A stretch of DNA of 64,000 nt, taken from contig NZ_CP011968.1 in assembly GCF_001077535.1 (NCBI RefSeq), positions 806,001 to 870,000 on the forward strand, in the 5' to 3' direction. This document shows, one piece after another, positions 36,066 through 45,585 of this stretch (position 1 is the first letter of the stretch; the number at the start of each line of letters is the position of its first letter). The position numbers and the translations under genes are program-made. The notes under the pieces were generated by a model that saw only the letters and a program-made list of their open reading frames with translations, was not told the origin of the DNA and did not search any database. The DNA comes from Clostridioides difficile ATCC 9689 = DSM 1296. Lineage in GTDB: Bacteria > Bacillota > Clostridia > Peptostreptococcales > Peptostreptococcaceae.

Positions 36066-36720
36066 ATATAAACCATTATTAACACTGATTTTTATAATAT
36101 AATAAATACTGATTCTACAATATAATTAACACTGATTTTTATAATATAATAAATACTGATTCTACAATATAATTAACACTGATTTTTATAATATAATAAA
36201 TACTGATTCTATAATATAATTAACACTACTTTTTATAATGTCATCAACACTGATTCTATAATATAATTAATACTACTTTTTTAAATATAATCAATACTGA
36301 TTCCATAATATAATTAACACTACTTTTTTAAATATAATCAATACTGATTCCATAATATAATTAACACTACTTTTTTAAATATAATCAATACTGATTCTAC
36401 AATATTATTAATACTACTTTTTATAATATAATCAACACTACTTTTTTAAATATAATCAATATTGATTCCATAATATAATTAACACTACTTTTTTAAATAT
36501 AATCAATATTGATTCTACAATATTATTAATACTACTTTTTACAATATAATCAATACTGATTCTACAATATAATTAACACTACTTTTTAAATATAATCAAT
36601 ATCGATTCTATAATATTAACACTACTTTTTATAATATAATAAATACTGATTCTATAATATAATTAACACTACTTTTTAAATATAATCAATACCGATTCTA
36701 TAATATTAACACTATTTTTT
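36066..36720. repeat. 47-bp minisatellite, about 14 copies
   Basis: Head-to-tail units of 47 bases each consist of two similar halves (ATTAACACT(G/A)(A/C)TTTTTATA and AATCAATACTGATTCTA), so an approximately 23-base element was duplicated first. It starts about ten bases after the stop of the second lipoprotein gene. Units of the first part are nearly identical and later units lose bases. The remainder up to 36861 is AT-rich with only the SDR gene's ribosome binding site. Confidence 0.9.
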
Positions 36721-36861
36721 ATGCTATATAACAATTATTGAAAATGATATAAATATAATATCTCAAATAATATGAATATAACATCTGAATAGAGGGTGTT
36801 TTATTTGTAAAAAATAAGTTTACAGTTTGAGCGTATAAACTTATGGTAAAGGAGAATAATT

Positions 36862-37641
36862 ATGAGTTATAAGAAGATTGCAATTATAACGGGTGCTAAT
36901 AGTGGTTTTGGTAAAGAGTTTCTAAAGTTATTAATAAATGAAGAAGAAATAACAGAAATATGGGCAGTTGCAAGAAACAAGGCGAGATTAAATCAATTAG
37001 TAGATGAATTTGGAAGTAAGGTAAAAATTTTTTCAAAAGATTTATCAAAAATAGAAGAAGTAAAAGAAATTGGTACATTTTTAAGTAAAGAAAATGTATG
37101 TATAAAATACCTTATAAACAATGCTGGTTTTGCAAAATTCTGTTCATACAATGATTTAAGTATAGATGAATCTATTAATATGATTGATTTAAATATTAGT
37201 GCTGTTGTAGCATTGGGACTTATATGTATTCCATATATGCAAAAGGGAAGCCATATCATGAATATTTCTTCACAAGCATCATTCCAGCCATTGCCATATC
37301 AAAATATTTATAGTTCAACTAAAGCGTTTATAAGAAATTATACAAGAGCATTAAATGTTGAACTTAAGAGTAAAGGGATAAATGCAATTGCTGTATGTCC
37401 AGGTTGGATGAGTACAAATCTATTTAAGAGAGGTATAGTTGTAGCTGAAAAAGGGACAAAAAATTTCCCAGGTATAGTGTCTCCAGACATTGTTGCCAAA
37501 AAAGCATTGAAGGATGCAAAGAAAAATAAGGATATTTCTGTGTATGGTATAAATACAAAATCCAGTCATTTATTAGCAAAACTATTGCCACAAAAAATGA
37601 TGATGAAGGTTTGGTTAATGCAACAACATATTAAGGAATAA
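36862..37641 (+). CDS. Short-chain dehydrogenase/reductase
   Basis: This 259-residue protein has the SDR cofactor motif TGANSGFG (about 10-17), NNAG near residue 90, and the catalytic Ser/Tyr/Lys set in NISSQASF and YSSTKAF. It is of the classical DltE/YdfG type. AAAGGAG lies before the ATG. It is a single gene. The natural substrate is not predictable. Confidence 0.9.
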   Translation: MSYKKIAIITGANSGFGKEFLKLLINEEEITEIWAVARNKARLNQLVDEFGSKVKIFSKDLSKIEEVKEIGTFLSKENVCIKYLINNAGFAKFCSYNDLSIDESINMIDLNISAVVALGLICIPYMQKGSHIMNISSQASFQPLPYQNIYSSTKAFIRNYTRALNVELKSKGINAIAVCPGWMSTNLFKRGIVVAEKGTKNFPGIVSPDIVAKKALKDAKKNKDISVYGINTKSSHLLAKLLPQKMMMKVWLMQQHIKE

Positions 37642-37727
37642 GAGTTTCGGTAATTAAGTATCAGTTGGAGATTCAATCTGTTATATATTATGAGAAGTTT
37701 TGTTGAGCAAATAATAATTGTGACAAA

Positions 37728-37754
37728 ACGGCTTATCTAGTGCCGATAAGCCGT
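37728..37754. repeat. Perfect GC-rich hairpin without a T tract
   Basis: ACGGCTTATC (37728-37737) and GATAAGCCGT (37745-37754) are perfect 10-base arms with a seven-base loop. It lies between the SDR gene and the convergent MBL-fold gene and is much more GC-rich than its surroundings. No T run follows on either strand, so it may be a Rho-independent terminator of poor quality, an RNA stabiliser or an operator. Confidence 0.5.
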
Positions 37755-37950
37755 CTATAATGTATATAAAATATATTTTTGATTTTACTTTATTTAGATA
37801 TTGAAGTATTAAAATATGTAGGACTTGAAATTTTATAAAGATAAATACTATGATATTTTGTAAAAACTGAGATATGTTGATATTACATAGTTTAACTATA
37901 CTGTTAAATTGAAGTTTTCTTATTTTGCATTATGCTTATTACTTAATGAT

Positions 37951-38772
37951 TTAGACTATAATTTCCATACCATCATATGCAAAATAAATGTTATCAAGTT
38001 TCTTTTCTAATTCACTGTAATAACCATATGATTTTCCCCACATTTCGTCAATATGTGTAATGATAATCTTTTTAATTCTATAATAGTTTTTAATTTCAAC
38101 AATCTCATCTAAAGTAAATATTTCATCTTTAAATGGTGTGTCTTTAAGTTTTGTACCATCATTTAATATACCATCATCAGAAACTAGACTTATTATTAAA
38201 ACATCAGTATCAAAGTACATATCACTATGAGTAAATGGCTTGGGATTACAGCAGGCATATATGACTTTTTTTTCATTCTCTTTGATAACATAGAAGGTTA
38301 TATTCCTGTCTGGATTATTGTTAATCAAATCAATATCAAAATTATTTATCTTTACATGTGAAGTTTCATTAATAGAAATGCAATTTATAACATCACCATA
38401 ATATTTAAGACAATCGAGATTCGTTCGGTTTATATCTTCAATTACTTCAGGAAGCGCATAAAAGCCAATTGGATTATTTTCTCCTGTGATAAAGTCACAT
38501 CCTATTTTTTCGACAATTCTAATACCCTTAACATGGTCTGGGTCATGGTGAGAAATTGAAATATGTTTTACTTCCGATATTTTTTGTCTGTTACAAGCTA
38601 CTGCAATATCTTCAGGTGTGTCTATCAGCATTTTTATATCATCAATATATAAACTTGGCCCTAATCGTTCATATCTTCCGCCTTTTTGTCTGGCTTCTTC
38701 ACATATTTTGCATTTGCAAAATGAACTTGGAATAATTGACATACCGCCACTACCAACAATTTTTAATTTCAA
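37951..38772 (-). CDS. MBL-fold metal-dependent hydrolase (PhnP/PqqB-like)
   Basis: This 273-residue metallo-beta-lactamase-fold protein has the metal motif SHHDPDHVKG near residue 75 and a C-terminal histidine in IITHIDEMWG. An N-terminal cysteine cluster (CKCKICEEAR) is shared with PhnP-type phosphodiesterases and usually holds a structural zinc. It starts with TTG behind AAGGTGG. It is a single gene. A role in cyclic phosphodiester or tRNA-fragment hydrolysis is possible from the family but not shown by context. Confidence 0.8.
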   Translation of the reverse strand: MKLKIVGSGGMSIIPSSFCKCKICEEARQKGGRYERLGPSLYIDDIKMLIDTPEDIAVACNRQKISEVKHISISHHDPDHVKGIRIVEKIGCDFITGENNPIGFYALPEVIEDINRTNLDCLKYYGDVINCISINETSHVKINNFDIDLINNNPDRNITFYVIKENEKKVIYACCNPKPFTHSDMYFDTDVLIISLVSDDGILNDGTKLKDTPFKDEIFTLDEIVEIKNYYRIKKIIITHIDEMWGKSYGYYSELEKKLDNIYFAYDGMEIIV

Positions 38773-39140
38773 AGTTATTACACCACCTTCTTAAAATATT
38801 AGATTATATAAATAATATACAAGCACAACTGATTAACAAAATTATGAGTTAATAAATTATATCACATGCAAATATGAAAGAATAGTATGAAATTTTTATA
38901 AACATATATTAAATGTTTCTCAATGAAATTGACTTTGTATATGAACTGAATGACTTATTCAATATGGATAAGACATTTTTCTTGTAATAAGATATGATTG
39001 TCCTATAAGGTTTATGTAATTTTGATATAATTTGATATAATATATTGATTAACAACATACATGTTATTGGTGAGCATATTTCTATAGAATGGAATATATA
39101 ATTTTTTATATTTATCATTATATCATTGTCTAAAGAAAGT
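38773..39140. other. Intergenic gap without supported gene
   Basis: AT-rich sequence with a short internal duplication of TTTGATATAA (39021-39040). An apparent 69-codon frame on the minus strand has no ribosome binding site and no recognisable similarity. Confidence 0.4.
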
Positions 39141-39143
39141 TAA

Positions 39144-39192
39144 AAAGAGTAGAGCACAAAGGAATTATTTGTACTTTACTCTTTTATTGTTT
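39144..39192 (+). terminator. Orphan terminator-like hairpin
   Basis: AAAGAGTAGAGCACAAA pairs imperfectly with TTTGTACTTTACTCTTTT and is followed by a T-rich stretch. No gene ends nearby on the plus strand, so an unannotated short transcript may end here. Confidence 0.45.
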
Positions 39193-39254
39193 TGTTAAAA
39201 AAACTAATTTATATTAGTGATTAAAATATATTTAACTAGAGTATAAGGATAGTA

Positions 39255-39778
39255 TATAATCTTATAATTGATTTATCTGACAAATTAAGATAATATCCTA
39301 ATCAAATTCTAGTCATTTAAACATAAAATCATAATTGATTTATCTGACAAATTGAGATAATATCCTAATTAAATTGTAGGTATTTAAACATAACATTATA
39401 AATAATTTATCTGACAAATTAAGATAATATCCTAATCAAATTCTAGTCATTTAAACACAACATCACAAGTGATTTATCTGTCAAATTAAGATAATATCCT
39501 AATTAAATTGTAGGTATTTAAACATAACATCACAAGTGATTTATCTGTCAAATTAAGATAATATCCTAATTAAATTCTAGTCATTCAAACATAACATCAC
39601 AAGTGATTTATCTGACAAATTAAGATAATATCCTAATTAAATTGTAGATATTTATACATAACACTAAAAGTAATTTGTTTAACAAATTAAGATAATATCC
39701 TAATCAAATTGTAGGTATTTATACATAACACTAAAAGTAATTTGTCTAACAAATTAAAATATTATCCAATTAATATAA
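39255..39778. repeat. 67-bp minisatellite, 8 copies
   Basis: Eight units with an exact 67-base period (anchor TTATCTGACAAATT, copies starting near 39270, 39337, 39404, 39471 and onwards) contain AGATAATATCCTAAT. Two alternating variants (CTAGTCATT and TGTAGGTATT) suggest a 134-base higher-order unit. The array stops four bases from the 3' end of the MerR-type gene, again touching a stop codon. Confidence 0.92.
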
Positions 39779-39781
39779 AAA

Positions 39782-40600
39782 TTACTTCTTTTTAACTGGG
39801 AAGCATACCTCTGTTACCCAATTATCAGGATTACTATCGTTGCCAGGACTTACATGATAAATATTAAACATAGGACCATCTACATCATAGTTATTATCTG
39901 ATATCCAATTACCAATAGCCTCACAAGCGTCTGCAACTTGATTGAAATTTCCATTAACAATTGCAGTTGCAGCAGTCACACTTGGAACAGTCTTAAATTT
40001 AACATGTTCAGTATCTTTATACTTTCCAGATACAGCAACTTGTACTTCAACATCTACATAATCTTCTTTATATCCAGTATCATAAAAAACTGCTTTAGAA
40101 TACTTTGGGGGTTCAATTTGAACATTCTGGTCTTTTGTCTCTAAAAATACTTGATGCCATAACATTCCTTCGTCTTGATAAGTTGGTATAACCCTTCTAA
40201 GTGTCATCATATATTTTGGTGCAAAATTCTTTATAGTTACATCATAATTTTTCATAATATCATTTCCTCCAATTCTTTTAATAGTGGTTTCTATTTTTAA
40301 TAGTTTTTTCTGTGTATCTTCTAATTGTTCTTTTACTTGAGAATGGTGGATATTTAGATATTTTATGAGACTTTCTTTATCGTTATATTCTGTCAAAATT
40401 TCTTTTATAGAATACAAGCCAAAGCCCATATCTTTTAGTGCATGGATTCTGTTTGTAGTAGAAAGTTGGTCTGCACTATAGTATCTATATCCATTAGTTT
40501 TATTCGTATGAGAAGGAGTTAAAAGTCCTATTTCATCATAATGACGTAACATACGAATACTAATTTTACTTAGCTTTGAAAAATCGCCTATCTTAAACAT
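39782..40600 (-). CDS. MerR-family regulator with GyrI-like effector domain
   Basis: This 272-residue protein has an N-terminal MerR winged helix (MFKIGDFSKLSKISIRMLRHYDE starts it), a dimerisation coiled coil at about 75-110 and a C-terminal GyrI-like/SOUL-type ligand domain from about 118. The organisation is that of BmrR/TipA-type multidrug-sensing activators. AAAGGAG precedes the ATG. It is divergent from a TetR-type gene, with a shared intergenic region of about 165 bases. No cognate transporter is adjacent. Confidence 0.88.
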   Translation of the reverse strand: MFKIGDFSKLSKISIRMLRHYDEIGLLTPSHTNKTNGYRYYSADQLSTTNRIHALKDMGFGLYSIKEILTEYNDKESLIKYLNIHHSQVKEQLEDTQKKLLKIETTIKRIGGNDIMKNYDVTIKNFAPKYMMTLRRVIPTYQDEGMLWHQVFLETKDQNVQIEPPKYSKAVFYDTGYKEDYVDVEVQVAVSGKYKDTEHVKFKTVPSVTAATAIVNGNFNQVADACEAIGNWISDNNYDVDGPMFNIYHVSPGNDSNPDNWVTEVCFPVKKK

Positions 40601-40693
40601 GTTTTTGTCTCCTTTATAAAGGTACTTTTAGCTTAATATTAATATAAACCATATCATAATGTTAGAGTCAACTAAAATTATAATTAAATTATA

Positions 40694-40734
40694 TTGACAT
40701 ATGATGAAAAAAATATTATACTGAACATGTTCAG
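40694..40734 (+). promoter_or_regulatory. TetR-gene promoter with overlapping palindromic operator
   Basis: TTGACA (40694-40699), a 17-base spacer and TATACT (40717-40722) form a near-consensus promoter. The perfect palindrome CTGAACATGTTCAG (40721-40734) overlaps the -10 and start site. A degenerate half copy (ACTGAAAATGTTAA) follows immediately. This is the expected design for autorepression by the TetR-type product. Confidence 0.7.
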
Positions 40735-40767
40735 AACTGAAAATGTTAATTGTTTTGGAGGTCTATT

Positions 40768-41349
40768 ATGAAAAGTAATGATAAAGATGCTAGAGAACGT
40801 ATAATTGAAGTTACATTGAATCTTTTAAATGAAGTAGATGATATTGAGGAGATTACAGTTAGAAAAATTGCTGAGCGTGCAAATGTTGGAGTTGGTTTAA
40901 TAAATTATCATTTTAAAACAAAGGATAATTTGTTGAGTACTGCCATAGGAGATGTGATGTCAAATATAATAGCAGAGTTATATGACGATAGTGTATATAC
41001 TCTAAGACCTATTGAAGATTTGAAAAATTTATTAAAAAAATTGTGTGATACTGGATTACATTATGAAAAAGTGCTTCCTTTTGTGTTGAATCAATGTATA
41101 ACCAATGGAGATATGCAAGCAGAACTTGATATTGTCCCTATGCTTCGTAAAATTTTTGGAAATAAAAAAGATGAAATGAGTCTAAGAATCATTGCCCTGC
41201 AAATTATTTTACCAATACAGATTTCTGCTTTATCTACAGAATCATTTCAGTTATACAGTGGTATAAATATAAAGAATAAATATGAGCGAGATAAATTCAT
41301 TGATATTTTAATAGAAAATATTATTGGAGAGGATGTTGATGTAAGATGA
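40768..41349 (+). CDS. TetR-family transcriptional regulator
   Basis: This protein of about 193 residues has the TetR helix-turn-helix near its N-terminus (ITVRKIAERANVGVGLINYH) and an all-helical C-terminal ligand/dimer domain. The ATG at 40768 (MKSNDKDARE) follows GGAGG. An upstream in-frame TTG at 40750 does not have a usable site. Its promoter carries a perfect palindrome, so autorepression is likely. It overlaps the following small membrane-protein gene by four bases, which suggests the pair functions together. Confidence 0.88.
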   Translation: MKSNDKDARERIIEVTLNLLNEVDDIEEITVRKIAERANVGVGLINYHFKTKDNLLSTAIGDVMSNIIAELYDDSVYTLRPIEDLKNLLKKLCDTGLHYEKVLPFVLNQCITNGDMQAELDIVPMLRKIFGNKKDEMSLRIIALQIILPIQISALSTESFQLYSGINIKNKYERDKFIDILIENIIGEDVDVR

Positions 41350-41540
41350 AAATTATAACTATTGGTTCAAGTCTTATCACTGTTTTACTTTTTCTTTCAA
41401 CTATGGTTTGTGGGTTCTGGATTAAGAATAATAAGGTAACAGATGCAAGTTCTATTAAGTTCCATATGAATAGTGCTATTTTTACAGGGATATTTTTATT
41501 GATTTCCACAATCCTTTTAATTATATATATAAAAAAATAA
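41346..41540 (+). CDS. Small two-span membrane protein
   Basis: This 64-residue protein has two hydrophobic segments (about 5-25 and 45-62) joined by a polar loop (KNNKVTDASSIKFH). Its ATG overlaps the stop of the TetR-type gene (ATGA), so it is translationally coupled and probably the regulated target. The size recalls small multidrug-export accessory or transporter-regulating peptides, but no family was recognised. Confidence 0.65.
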   Translation: MKIITIGSSLITVLLFLSTMVCGFWIKNNKVTDASSIKFHMNSAIFTGIFLLISTILLIIYIKK

Positions 41541-41557
41541 TAATATTATTAATAAAT

Positions 41558-41610
41558 AAAGTATCAGAAATTATAAAGACAAGAGTCTTAAAAATTTCTG
41601 ATACTTTACC
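41558..41610. terminator. Bidirectional terminator between convergent genes
   Basis: AAAGTATCAGAAATT (41558-41572) and AATTTCTGATACTTT (41593-41607) are perfect 15-base arms. The minus-strand side ends in a T-rich tail, while the plus-strand tail is weaker. It separates the small membrane-protein gene from the convergent M3 peptidase. Confidence 0.65.
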
Positions 41611-41703
41611 ATATAATTTTATTAAACATTAATTGTGTGTGAAAAAATATCACTTATTTCAATCTAATACTAAATCTTAAGAATGAGTATAAAGTATTAG
41701 AAA

Positions 41704-43446
41704 TTAAGAAGCATTTTTTAGTTCAAGTGGATTATCTATACCAAAATAATCATATAAAGTAGAGCTTATTTCCTCTAAATTTCCATTTTGGAAAGGTAAT
41801 TGTAAATTTACCTTTTCTACCACATCTTTAAATCCAGCATCAGTATTTTGATTTAAAAAATCCATATATACATCAACAGCTTTTCTGTAATCTTCTTGTG
41901 ATAATTGCCATATCTGAAGTGATACATCAGATGCAAGACCATAACTCAAGTAATAAAAAGGAACTTGGAAGTTATGAGATACAAGTATCCAAAAAGGAGC
42001 ATTTTTTTCTCTAAGTATATTATTGGAAACTCCATATTCTTCCTCTAAATCAAAAAACAATTTATTGATATCATTTAGACTCATATATGGATTCTTGTAT
42101 ATAATTTCTTGAAATTCATCATAAAGACAAGCATCAATAATAGTATTTAAAACAATCGATAAGTGTTCTTTTTTTATAGCTTCAGATTGTTTACCAAAAA
42201 AATCATCAAAATATTTATAAAATAGAATTTCTAAAGATGTTGAATGAACTTCACATACATCTATACTTGGTTGTATCTTATTATTTAAGTTAATACTGTT
42301 GTAGTAATTATAAAAATGACCAAACTCATGAGCAAAACTAGTAACACCTAAAAAAGAATTGTCCCATGTATTAAACAAGAAAGGTGCTTTATATTTATTT
42401 ATATAAGTAGTATATCCTCCAGGTGATTTGTTTTTTCCAGAAGAATAATCGTACAAGTCATATTTTTTCATATAGTCGAAGCTCTCTTTTAGTTTTGGAG
42501 ATATATCTTCAAGTACTTTATCAAACTTCCTAAATGAGCGATTTTTATATACTTTAATATAAATAGAAGAATCAGATGGTTTAGATGAAATCTCTCTATA
42601 TAATGGAACTATGTAATCTTTTACGTCTTGTCTAAATTTTTTAGCTTCTTCTTGAGAATAGTCTTTGTTTAGGTTCATATAGGCATAATCTATATAATTC
42701 TTAAATCCTTGCTTACTTGCTATTTCAGTTCTTGTCTGTATAAGTTCTAAGAATATGTTACCAAATATAGGATTGTATTTTTTTAAGTAATCTGAATAAA
42801 TTTTCACATATTCTTCAGGGCTAAGATTTGGTCTTGACAAGGCTTCTTCAAAGTCTACCTCTATACCATCTATTGATACTGTAGATTTAGCTAATAAGTC
42901 TTCATATTTTACAACTAGGTCTTGCTCTTTTTTAAGCAAACCTTCAACTTCTTTAGAATTAAGTTTTCCAATGTTCTTTAGATAATTAAATGTATCCTTT
43001 CCAAGTTCTTTTTCTAATTCTTTAGAGAATTTAGAAGTTACAAATCTATCTTGAAAGTCTTTGTATGACATGTCAACATCTACTGATTTACTCATAAGAT
43101 ACTTATATTCCTTAGAGTAAAATTCGTCTGATGAATCTATGTTATTTCTAATTTTTGCTATAGTAAGTGTACTGTAAAAATCTTGATAAATTTTATCAAC
43201 TTCATTAAATAAATTTAATTGTTCCTTAGCTGTTTTAGCTGTTAAAAGTTTGTCGTTGCACTTGTTAATGTTTTCGCAAATTGACTGTATATTAGGACGC
43301 TTATATTCCATTTTTTCAAAAGGAATAGTTCCTCTAACAGAATCTTTTTTTGTATCATTAGTATAATTTCTTATGTATGATGCAAATATAATAAAAACTG
43401 CAATTAAAATTAGAAAAACAAATATTTTCTTCTTGGATTTAACCAT
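41704..43446 (-). CDS. Membrane-anchored M3-family oligoendopeptidase
   Basis: This 580-residue protein has an N-terminal membrane anchor (about 6-24, IFVFLILIAVFIIFASYI) followed by a PepF/M3-type helical domain. The zinc motif SFAHEFGHFYNYY lies at about residues 362-374, and a downstream glutamate in DVCEVHSTSLE acts as third ligand. M3 enzymes cut short peptides and are usually cytosolic, so the anchor implies action outside the membrane. GGAGG precedes the ATG. It is a single gene. Confidence 0.88.
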   Translation of the reverse strand: MVKSKKKIFVFLILIAVFIIFASYIRNYTNDTKKDSVRGTIPFEKMEYKRPNIQSICENINKCNDKLLTAKTAKEQLNLFNEVDKIYQDFYSTLTIAKIRNNIDSSDEFYSKEYKYLMSKSVDVDMSYKDFQDRFVTSKFSKELEKELGKDTFNYLKNIGKLNSKEVEGLLKKEQDLVVKYEDLLAKSTVSIDGIEVDFEEALSRPNLSPEEYVKIYSDYLKKYNPIFGNIFLELIQTRTEIASKQGFKNYIDYAYMNLNKDYSQEEAKKFRQDVKDYIVPLYREISSKPSDSSIYIKVYKNRSFRKFDKVLEDISPKLKESFDYMKKYDLYDYSSGKNKSPGGYTTYINKYKAPFLFNTWDNSFLGVTSFAHEFGHFYNYYNSINLNNKIQPSIDVCEVHSTSLEILFYKYFDDFFGKQSEAIKKEHLSIVLNTIIDACLYDEFQEIIYKNPYMSLNDINKLFFDLEEEYGVSNNILREKNAPFWILVSHNFQVPFYYLSYGLASDVSLQIWQLSQEDYRKAVDVYMDFLNQNTDAGFKDVVEKVNLQLPFQNGNLEEISSTLYDYFGIDNPLELKNAS

Positions 43447-43757
43447 AAAAATCCTCCAATCATGGATATAGTTATTAATTATTTTACTATATTAAATATA
43501 AAAAATGCATGTTAAGAAAATTTAACATAAAGATATAGATAAGATTATAAATAATATAAAAAATTTAACTTCAAAAAAGTATATGAAATTTATACTGGTA
43601 AAATGATAAATAAATTTTAAGTACAAAATAGTAAAAGCTATGATAGTTTTAGACCTATTATATGTAAAAAATATAGATGTTTTTGGTGCAATTTAAATTA
43701 AAAGATATATATAAAAATTTAAAATATTCCAAACAGAAATTATAAAAATTACTATCA

Positions 43758-43786
43758 TTGTCTTTATACAATATTTATACTATAAT
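43758..43786 (+). promoter_or_regulatory. Promoter of ktrB
   Basis: TTGTCT (43758-43763), a 17-base spacer and TATAAT (43781-43786). Downstream is a small hairpin, TTAGAG/CTCTAA near 43798-43815. A second possible stem, CTTAAC/GTTAAG, abuts the AAGGAGG site (43857-43863) and could modulate translation. Confidence 0.6.
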
Positions 43787-43874
43787 AGAATAATAATTTA
43801 GAGGAAAGCTCTAAAAATAAACAAATTAAGGGTCTTAACAGTAGTGATTTTATGTTAAGGAGGTATAAAGAAAG

Positions 43875-45251
43875 TTGAAAACAATAGTTAGAAGACTTAT
43901 TCTCTACGCAGATGGAATGCGTCCTACTCAAATAATGGTATCTGGGTTTGCTGCGATTATTGTAATCGGAGCATTGTTGTTAACACTCCCGATAGCGTCG
44001 CAGAGTGGAGAGAGTATAGGCTTATTAAATGCTCTATTTACGGCTACTTCAGCGGTTTGTGTTACTGGTCTAGTTATGGTAGATACAGCAACTTATTGGA
44101 GTTTATTTGGACAGATAGTTATAATAACATTGATACAAATTGGTGGTCTTGGATTTATGACCGTAGCCACAATGTTTTCACTTATGGCACGAAAAAAAAT
44201 ACAACTAAGAGAAAGATTATTAATACAAGAGTCATTAAATCAAGCTGATTTATCGGGACTTGTAAGACTTACAAGATTTGTATTAATAATAACCATAACA
44301 ATAGAGGGAATAGGTGCACTGGTTTTATCAACTGTCTTTATTCCACAATTTGGTTTGTCTAAAGGGATATGGTATAGTGTATTTCACGCAATATCAGCGT
44401 TTTGTAATGCCGGATTTGACTTGATGGGCAGTGTAAGTGGCCCATTTACATCGTTAAATTCTTATGTAAACAACTTTACAGTATCAATGACTGTTTGCGC
44501 ACTTATAGTGCTTGGAGGGCTAGGATTCCCTGTTGTACTTGATATTGTAAGAAAAAGAAGATTTTCAAAATTAAATGTGCATTCTAAGGTTGTATTGTTT
44601 TCAACTGCTACACTTATTTTTGTGGGTGCATTATTTATTTTTCTTATAGAATTTAATCAAAAAGCTACTATGGCGGACTTGCCTTTAAAGGGAAAAGTAC
44701 TATCAGCAATATTTCAATCAGTAACAGCAAGAACTGCTGGTTTTAATACGCTTGATTTAGCTACTTTACGAGAAAGTAGTGTATTTGTAATGATAATTTT
44801 GATGTTTATTGGAGCATCACCTGCATCAACTGGTGGGGGTATAAAAACAACAACACTAGCTGTTTTAATCATTACAGTTAGAAGTTTTCTATCAGGAAAA
44901 TCAGATATAGAAGCTTTTGAAAGAAGATTAGCTCCATCAACTATAAAAAAATCTCTTGGTATATTTGTAATCAGTATATCAGCAGTTATTTTTGGAACAT
45001 TGATTATTTCAATAACTCAGCCTAATTTTACATTAGTTCAATCAGCTTTTGAGGTTACATCAGCACTTGCTACAGTTGGTTCAAGTTTAGCTGGAACTCC
45101 AAACTTAAATGCTTTAGGTAAGATTATAATAATAATCTTTATGTTTATGGGTAGAGTTGGTTCTCTTACTTTATTTATGGCTATACTTTCTGGTGGTAGA
45201 AGAAAGAGTCAACCAATCAGATATGCAGAAGGTAAAATTATGGTTGGTTAA
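43875..45251 (+). CDS. ktrB: KtrB-type potassium uptake channel subunit
   Basis: This 458-residue membrane protein has four repeated membrane-pore-membrane units. The four pore loops carry the selectivity glycines in AVCVTGL, AFCNAGF, ARTAGF and LATVGS, as in KtrB/TrkH. It forms the K+ (Na+-coupled) pore. It starts with TTG after AAGGAGG. The regulatory partner ktrA lies 330 bases downstream. In clostridia such systems are often gated by nucleotides and c-di-AMP through KtrA. Confidence 0.93.
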   Translation: MKTIVRRLILYADGMRPTQIMVSGFAAIIVIGALLLTLPIASQSGESIGLLNALFTATSAVCVTGLVMVDTATYWSLFGQIVIITLIQIGGLGFMTVATMFSLMARKKIQLRERLLIQESLNQADLSGLVRLTRFVLIITITIEGIGALVLSTVFIPQFGLSKGIWYSVFHAISAFCNAGFDLMGSVSGPFTSLNSYVNNFTVSMTVCALIVLGGLGFPVVLDIVRKRRFSKLNVHSKVVLFSTATLIFVGALFIFLIEFNQKATMADLPLKGKVLSAIFQSVTARTAGFNTLDLATLRESSVFVMIILMFIGASPASTGGGIKTTTLAVLIITVRSFLSGKSDIEAFERRLAPSTIKKSLGIFVISISAVIFGTLIISITQPNFTLVQSAFEVTSALATVGSSLAGTPNLNALGKIIIIIFMFMGRVGSLTLFMAILSGGRRKSQPIRYAEGKIMVG

Positions 45252-45460
45252 GTTACCAAGAAGTAGTATAAATTTATAATGGATTTAGAGTAGCACTGTA
45301 AATCTGTTGATAAAATAAATGAGCCTAGATGTAATTATATGAAGAAATAAAATCGACTAATGAACAAAATTAATTAATGAAATAAAAAAACAGGGAAATA
45401 AAATACAAATAAAAAGGTAAATCAAAATTAAATTAATCTGTGTATATAAAATTATATATT

Positions 45461-45532
45461 GTGTATAAGTTTTGTATGTGTAAAGTATATAAGTTTTGTA
45501 TGTGTAAAGTATATAAGTTTTGTATGTGTAAA
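45461..45532. repeat. 24-bp tandem repeat, 3 copies
   Basis: Three adjacent copies of a 24-base unit (GTATATAAGTTTTGTATGTG then TAAA), with two base differences at most. It lies in the 334-base gap between ktrB and ktrA, which otherwise shows only AT-rich sequence. The gap suggests ktrA could have its own promoter. Confidence 0.95.
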
Positions 45533-45585
45533 CAATTAATTTAAGAGATATTATATAAATTGTGTATTAGGGAGGAAGTTTCGAG

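Noticed and set aside
38909-39118. Minus-strand 69-codon frame
   Set aside because: No ribosome binding site, no recognisable domain, and AT-rich composition.
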